Assembly (NCBI GenBank): GCA_964429265.1
Contig: CAYSBK010000137.1
Span: forward strand, 1 to 6,847
DNA from: CAYSBK01 sp964429265
Lineage (GTDB): Bacteria > Planctomycetota > Phycisphaerae > Sedimentisphaerales > Anaerobacaceae
DNA: 6,847 bases
Direction: 5' to 3'
The first letter of the stretch is position 1, and each line of letters begins with the position of its first letter. Both the position numbers and the translations under genes were made by a program. The notes under the pieces were generated by a model. It ran no database searches. It was not told the DNA's origin and saw nothing but the letters and a program-made list of their open reading frames with translations. This document shows, in pieces, positions 6,370 through 6,847 of this stretch.

Positions 6370-6847
6370 ATGCTAAATCGTTTTATCGTCCTATCTTTGC
6401 TTTTTCAGGGTGTGTTATGTGCAGGATTTGTGTCAACGAACGTACCGCTTGATCACTGGAGTTACGATGCCATTGAAAGGCTGATCGGCCGGGGACTTGT
6501 TGACAGCGGTCTTATGTCCACCAGGCCCGTCTCCCGACTGGAAATGGCAAGGCTCGTCGCTGAAGCACTCGAAAAAGCAAACCGTCTTAAAGACGACAAC
6601 GAAATAGTCCTGGCCATCCTCAGCAGGCTCAAGGAAGAGTTCAAGGCTGAGCTCGCTGTGGCTCAGTCCGAAAGCAGTGTTTACGCACCGGATTTCATAA
6701 AGCCGCTTGAAAACCCATATCTCAGGTATCTCTATGCCGACGACGAACCCGACCTGGAGAACGAGCGCGGCGATGTCGTTCACAGGCGCTCGAACTACCG
6801 GGCCGGTTTCGATACGCGAATGAAGTTTTTCGATGCTGTGGCGTTCT
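6370..6847 (+). CDS. Wzi-like capsule assembly protein with SLH-like N-terminus (partial)
   Basis: The first 159 residues of a secreted outer-membrane protein; the gene leaves the window at its right edge. Residues 1-19 form a signal peptide (MLNRFIVLSLLFQGVLCAG). Mature sequence starts with an SLH-like motif, NVPLDHWSYDAIERLIGRGL (24-43), then TRPVSRLEMARLVAEALEKA (51-70) and a helix ending ILSRLKEEF (83-91). This pattern is typical of the N-terminus of Wzi-family capsule assembly proteins in environmental diderms; the 18-strand barrel expected after it begins only around RAGFDTRMKFF (144-154). Wzi is known as an outer-membrane lectin that anchors capsule, so a role in holding the exported polymer is inferred. 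The ATG at 6370 is the only plausible start, since an in-frame TAG lies 45 bases upstream with no other start codon between; a clear ribosome binding site is absent. An SLH-porin would be the main alternative. Confidence 0.78.
   Translation, partial: MLNRFIVLSLLFQGVLCAGFVSTNVPLDHWSYDAIERLIGRGLVDSGLMSTRPVSRLEMARLVAEALEKANRLKDDNEIVLAILSRLKEEFKAELAVAQSESSVYAPDFIKPLENPYLRYLYADDEPDLENERGDVVHRRSNYRAGFDTRMKFFDAVAF

Noticed and set aside
6424..6438. GVLC in the Wzi-like signal peptide as a lipobox
   Set aside because: The residue before the cysteine is leucine, which does not fit the usual small residue at that position; a normal signal peptidase I signal is more likely.

Overview
The window carries the export end of a bacterial exopolysaccharide/capsule locus of the Wzx/Wzy type. 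Four genes read leftwards on the minus strand, in transcription order: a monotopic sugar transferase, a very long multi-SLBB outer-membrane export protein (Wza role), a Wzz-type chain-length/co-polymerase protein, and a Wzx-type flippase cut by the left window edge. A fifth gene, a Wzi-like outer-membrane protein with an SLH-like N-terminus, starts at 6370, reads rightwards and is cut by the right edge. About 750 bp of apparently non-coding DNA separates the two divergent units. The cell is Gram-negative. The moderately high GC in most genes, the ~900-residue SLBB protein and the SLH-Wzi protein recall Planctomycetota (Phycisphaerae-like) or other environmental diderms such as Desulfuromonadota. 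This taxonomic guess is weak.

Layout: 1-888 flippase (partial, minus); 889-1039 spacer; 1040-1945 Wzz (minus); 1970-4869 SLBB export protein (minus), broken by an in-frame TAA at 2720-2722 and by a 100-N scaffold gap at 4148-4247; 4859-5617 sugar transferase (minus), overlapping the SLBB start by 11 bp; 5618-6369 divergent intergenic region with a 13-bp tandem repeat and small inverted repeats; 6370-6847 Wzi-like gene (plus, partial).

The genes form one pathway. The sugar transferase loads the first sugar phosphate on the lipid carrier, the flippase moves the finished repeat unit across the inner membrane, the Wzz protein sets chain length and links to export, the SLBB protein forms the periplasm/outer-membrane conduit, and the Wzi-like protein may hold polymer at the surface. 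No glycosyltransferase, polymerase (Wzy) or BY-kinase is visible; they may lie past the left edge.

The main results concern the SLBB gene. The N gap is flanked by an exact 55-bp duplicate, the signature of two contigs overlapping by one k-mer. Removing one copy and the Ns restores one frame of 915 codons. Within that frame a TAA sits where the fifth SLBB domain should have tyrosine (GVYPI), and coding resumes at once in the same frame. I see no new type of biological system; this is a recognisable polysaccharide export locus with sequence-quality or mutation questions.
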